Below are positions 6,234 through 7,358 of a stretch of DNA of 7,358 bases, piece by piece; the first letter of the stretch is position 1, and the number at the start of each line of letters is the position of its first letter. Location: assembly GCA_030041195.1 (NCBI GenBank), contig JASHOI010000265.1, positions 1 through 7,358 on the forward strand, in the 5' to 3' direction. The position numbers were made by a program, and so were the translations under genes. The DNA comes from Streptosporangiaceae bacterium. GTDB taxonomy: Bacteria; Actinomycetota; Actinomycetes; Streptosporangiales; Streptosporangiaceae. The notes under the pieces are model-generated. The model did not search any database. It was not told the origin of the DNA and saw only the letters and a list, made by a program, of their open reading frames with translations.

Positions 6234-7358
6234 GTGCGAAGAGCGCCCGCGATCGTCCGGCGCCTCCTGCCGCATCGGCTGGCGCTCGCCGCCGCCGCCC
6301 TGACCGTACTGCTCGCGGCGACGCTGCTCGCCGCGCTCGCCGCGTTCTCGGCCACGGTCAGCAGCCACGCGGTGCGCACGTCGCTGGCCGGCAACCCCGG
6401 CACCACGATCTCGGTGACCGCGTCGGCCGGCTCGGCCGCGACGGTCCCGGCGGTCACGGCCAGGCTCCGTGCATCGGTGTCTGCCGCGCTCGGCGGTGCG
6501 CCGGTCACGGCCTGGGGCGCGGCCAGTTCCGACTACCTCGACTTCCCCCGTGGCATCGGCCTGCCGAACGCGCAGACCCACCTGATCTCCCTAACCGCCC
6601 TGAACGCGCACGCCATCCTGGTCGCCGGCTCCTGGCCCACCGTGGTGAGCGGCTCGGCGGCGGTGCCCGCCGCTGTGCCGGCTGGCCTGGCCCGGATCCT
6701 GCACCTGGCGGCGGGGCAGACCGTCCGGCTGCACGAAAGCGTCAGCGGCGCGCTGGTCGACGTCCGCATCAGCGGGATCTTCCGCCCGCTGCGGCCGGGC
6801 AGCCCGTACTGGCTGCTCGGGTCCGCATCGGGCGGGGTGCAGCAATCGGGCGGGTTCGCGGACTACGGGCCGCTGGTGACCAGCCCGGCGGCGATGGCTG
6901 CCGGGCACGTCCCGGTCGTCTCCGCCGCCTGGGCGGCCGTGCCCGACGTGGCCCGGCTGGGCGCCGGGGACCTGCAGGGCCTCGCCACCAGGGTGCAGTC
7001 CGCCCTGAACAAGGTCAGCGGGATGAGCGGGCTGCAGAACCAGGTCGTGGCCACCGGACTGCCCGGGCTGCTGTCCGGCCTGGCAACAGCGCTGGTCGTG
7101 ACCAGGTCCCAGCTGGCCATCGGCGCGGCGATCCTGCTCGTCATCGCCGGGGCCACGCTGGCGCTGGCCACGGTGATGCTGAGCAGCCAGCGCCAGGCAG
7201 AGGCCGCGCTGCTCCGGTCGCGGGGAGCCTCCCGCTGGCAGCTGGCCGGGTCCGGTCTTGCCGAGGCCGCGCTGCTGGTGCTGCCGGCGGTGATCGCGGG
7301 CCCGCTGCTCGCGGGCCTGCTGCTGCCGCCGCTGGCCCGCCGCGGCCCGCTCAGCCGC
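6234..7358 (+). CDS. FtsX/MacB-like ABC transporter permease (N-terminal part, cut by window edge)
   Basis: This is an integral membrane ABC permease of the FtsX-like type, a group that includes MacB and LolC/E and couples cytoplasmic ATP hydrolysis to work outside the membrane. The 375 visible residues show a short basic cytoplasmic N-terminus; TM1 at about 16-40; a large extracytoplasmic domain (about 41-290) rich in Ala, Gly, Ser and Thr and without cysteine; TM2 at about 293-316; a cytoplasmic loop with LLRSRGASRWQLAGSGLAEA (326-345), characteristic of actinobacterial FtsX-domain proteins; and TM3 at about 341-366. GTG at 6234 is the first possible start, because an in-frame TGA lies at 6222-6224. 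AGGTGA (6219-6224) sits 9 bases upstream as a partial Shine-Dalgarno sequence. The partner ATPase is not in the window and may lie to the right. The exact substrate is unknown. Confidence 0.85.
   Translation, partial: MRRAPAIVRRLLPHRLALAAAALTVLLAATLLAALAAFSATVSSHAVRTSLAGNPGTTISVTASAGSAATVPAVTARLRASVSAALGGAPVTAWGAASSDYLDFPRGIGLPNAQTHLISLTALNAHAILVAGSWPTVVSGSAAVPAAVPAGLARILHLAAGQTVRLHESVSGALVDVRISGIFRPLRPGSPYWLLGSASGGVQQSGGFADYGPLVTSPAAMAAGHVPVVSAAWAAVPDVARLGAGDLQGLATRVQSALNKVSGMSGLQNQVVATGLPGLLSGLATALVVTRSQLAIGAAILLVIAGATLALATVMLSSQRQAEAALLRSRGASRWQLAGSGLAEAALLVLPAVIAGPLLAGLLLPPLARRGPLSR

Noticed and set aside
1..7358. CRISPR array, insertion sequence, tRNA, rRNA or integration site
   Set aside because: I found no regularly spaced repeats, transposase or integrase reading frame, terminal inverted repeats, tRNA-like cloverleaf or rRNA sequence on either strand.

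Overview
The window reads as chromosomal DNA from a high-GC actinomycete (Actinomycetota). Codon third positions are almost all G or C, GTG starts are used, secreted proteins carry lipoprotein signal peptides, and all four proteins resemble actinobacterial family members. Nothing in the sequence fixes the genus.

Layout: three genes read leftward and one reads rightward. From right to left on the minus strand come valS (valyl-tRNA synthetase, about 5996 to 3327), a complete family-5 (peptide/opine/nickel type) ABC-transporter substrate-binding lipoprotein (3227 to 1389), and a second, closely related substrate-binding lipoprotein (1112 to beyond the left edge). On the plus strand, divergent from valS, an FtsX/MacB-like ABC permease starts at 6234 and runs off the right edge. 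Intergenic gaps are short: about 276 bases between the two binding proteins, about 97 between valS and the first binding protein, and 237 between valS and the permease gene.

Function: valS is a housekeeping translation gene. The two binding proteins would be lipid-anchored on the outer face of the membrane and deliver a ligand (probably peptide-like) to an ABC importer. No permease or ATPase gene for that importer lies between or beside them here; such genes could follow the left-hand copy outside the window. The FtsX-like protein is a different kind of ABC permease (mechanotransmission/exporter type) and probably has no functional link to the importer.

Most notable: the two binding-protein genes share a 134-base tract that is identical at every position, including synonymous ones, inside flanks only about 75-80% identical. 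This looks like recent gene conversion. The leader of the complete binding-protein gene holds a repeat cluster (two direct AGGCTAAA units 11 bases apart plus an inverted copy) that overlaps its ribosome binding site, and the best-placed start for that site is a CTG codon. valS is not next to folC as it commonly is in actinobacteria. I did not find a convincing undescribed defence, mobile or RNA system.
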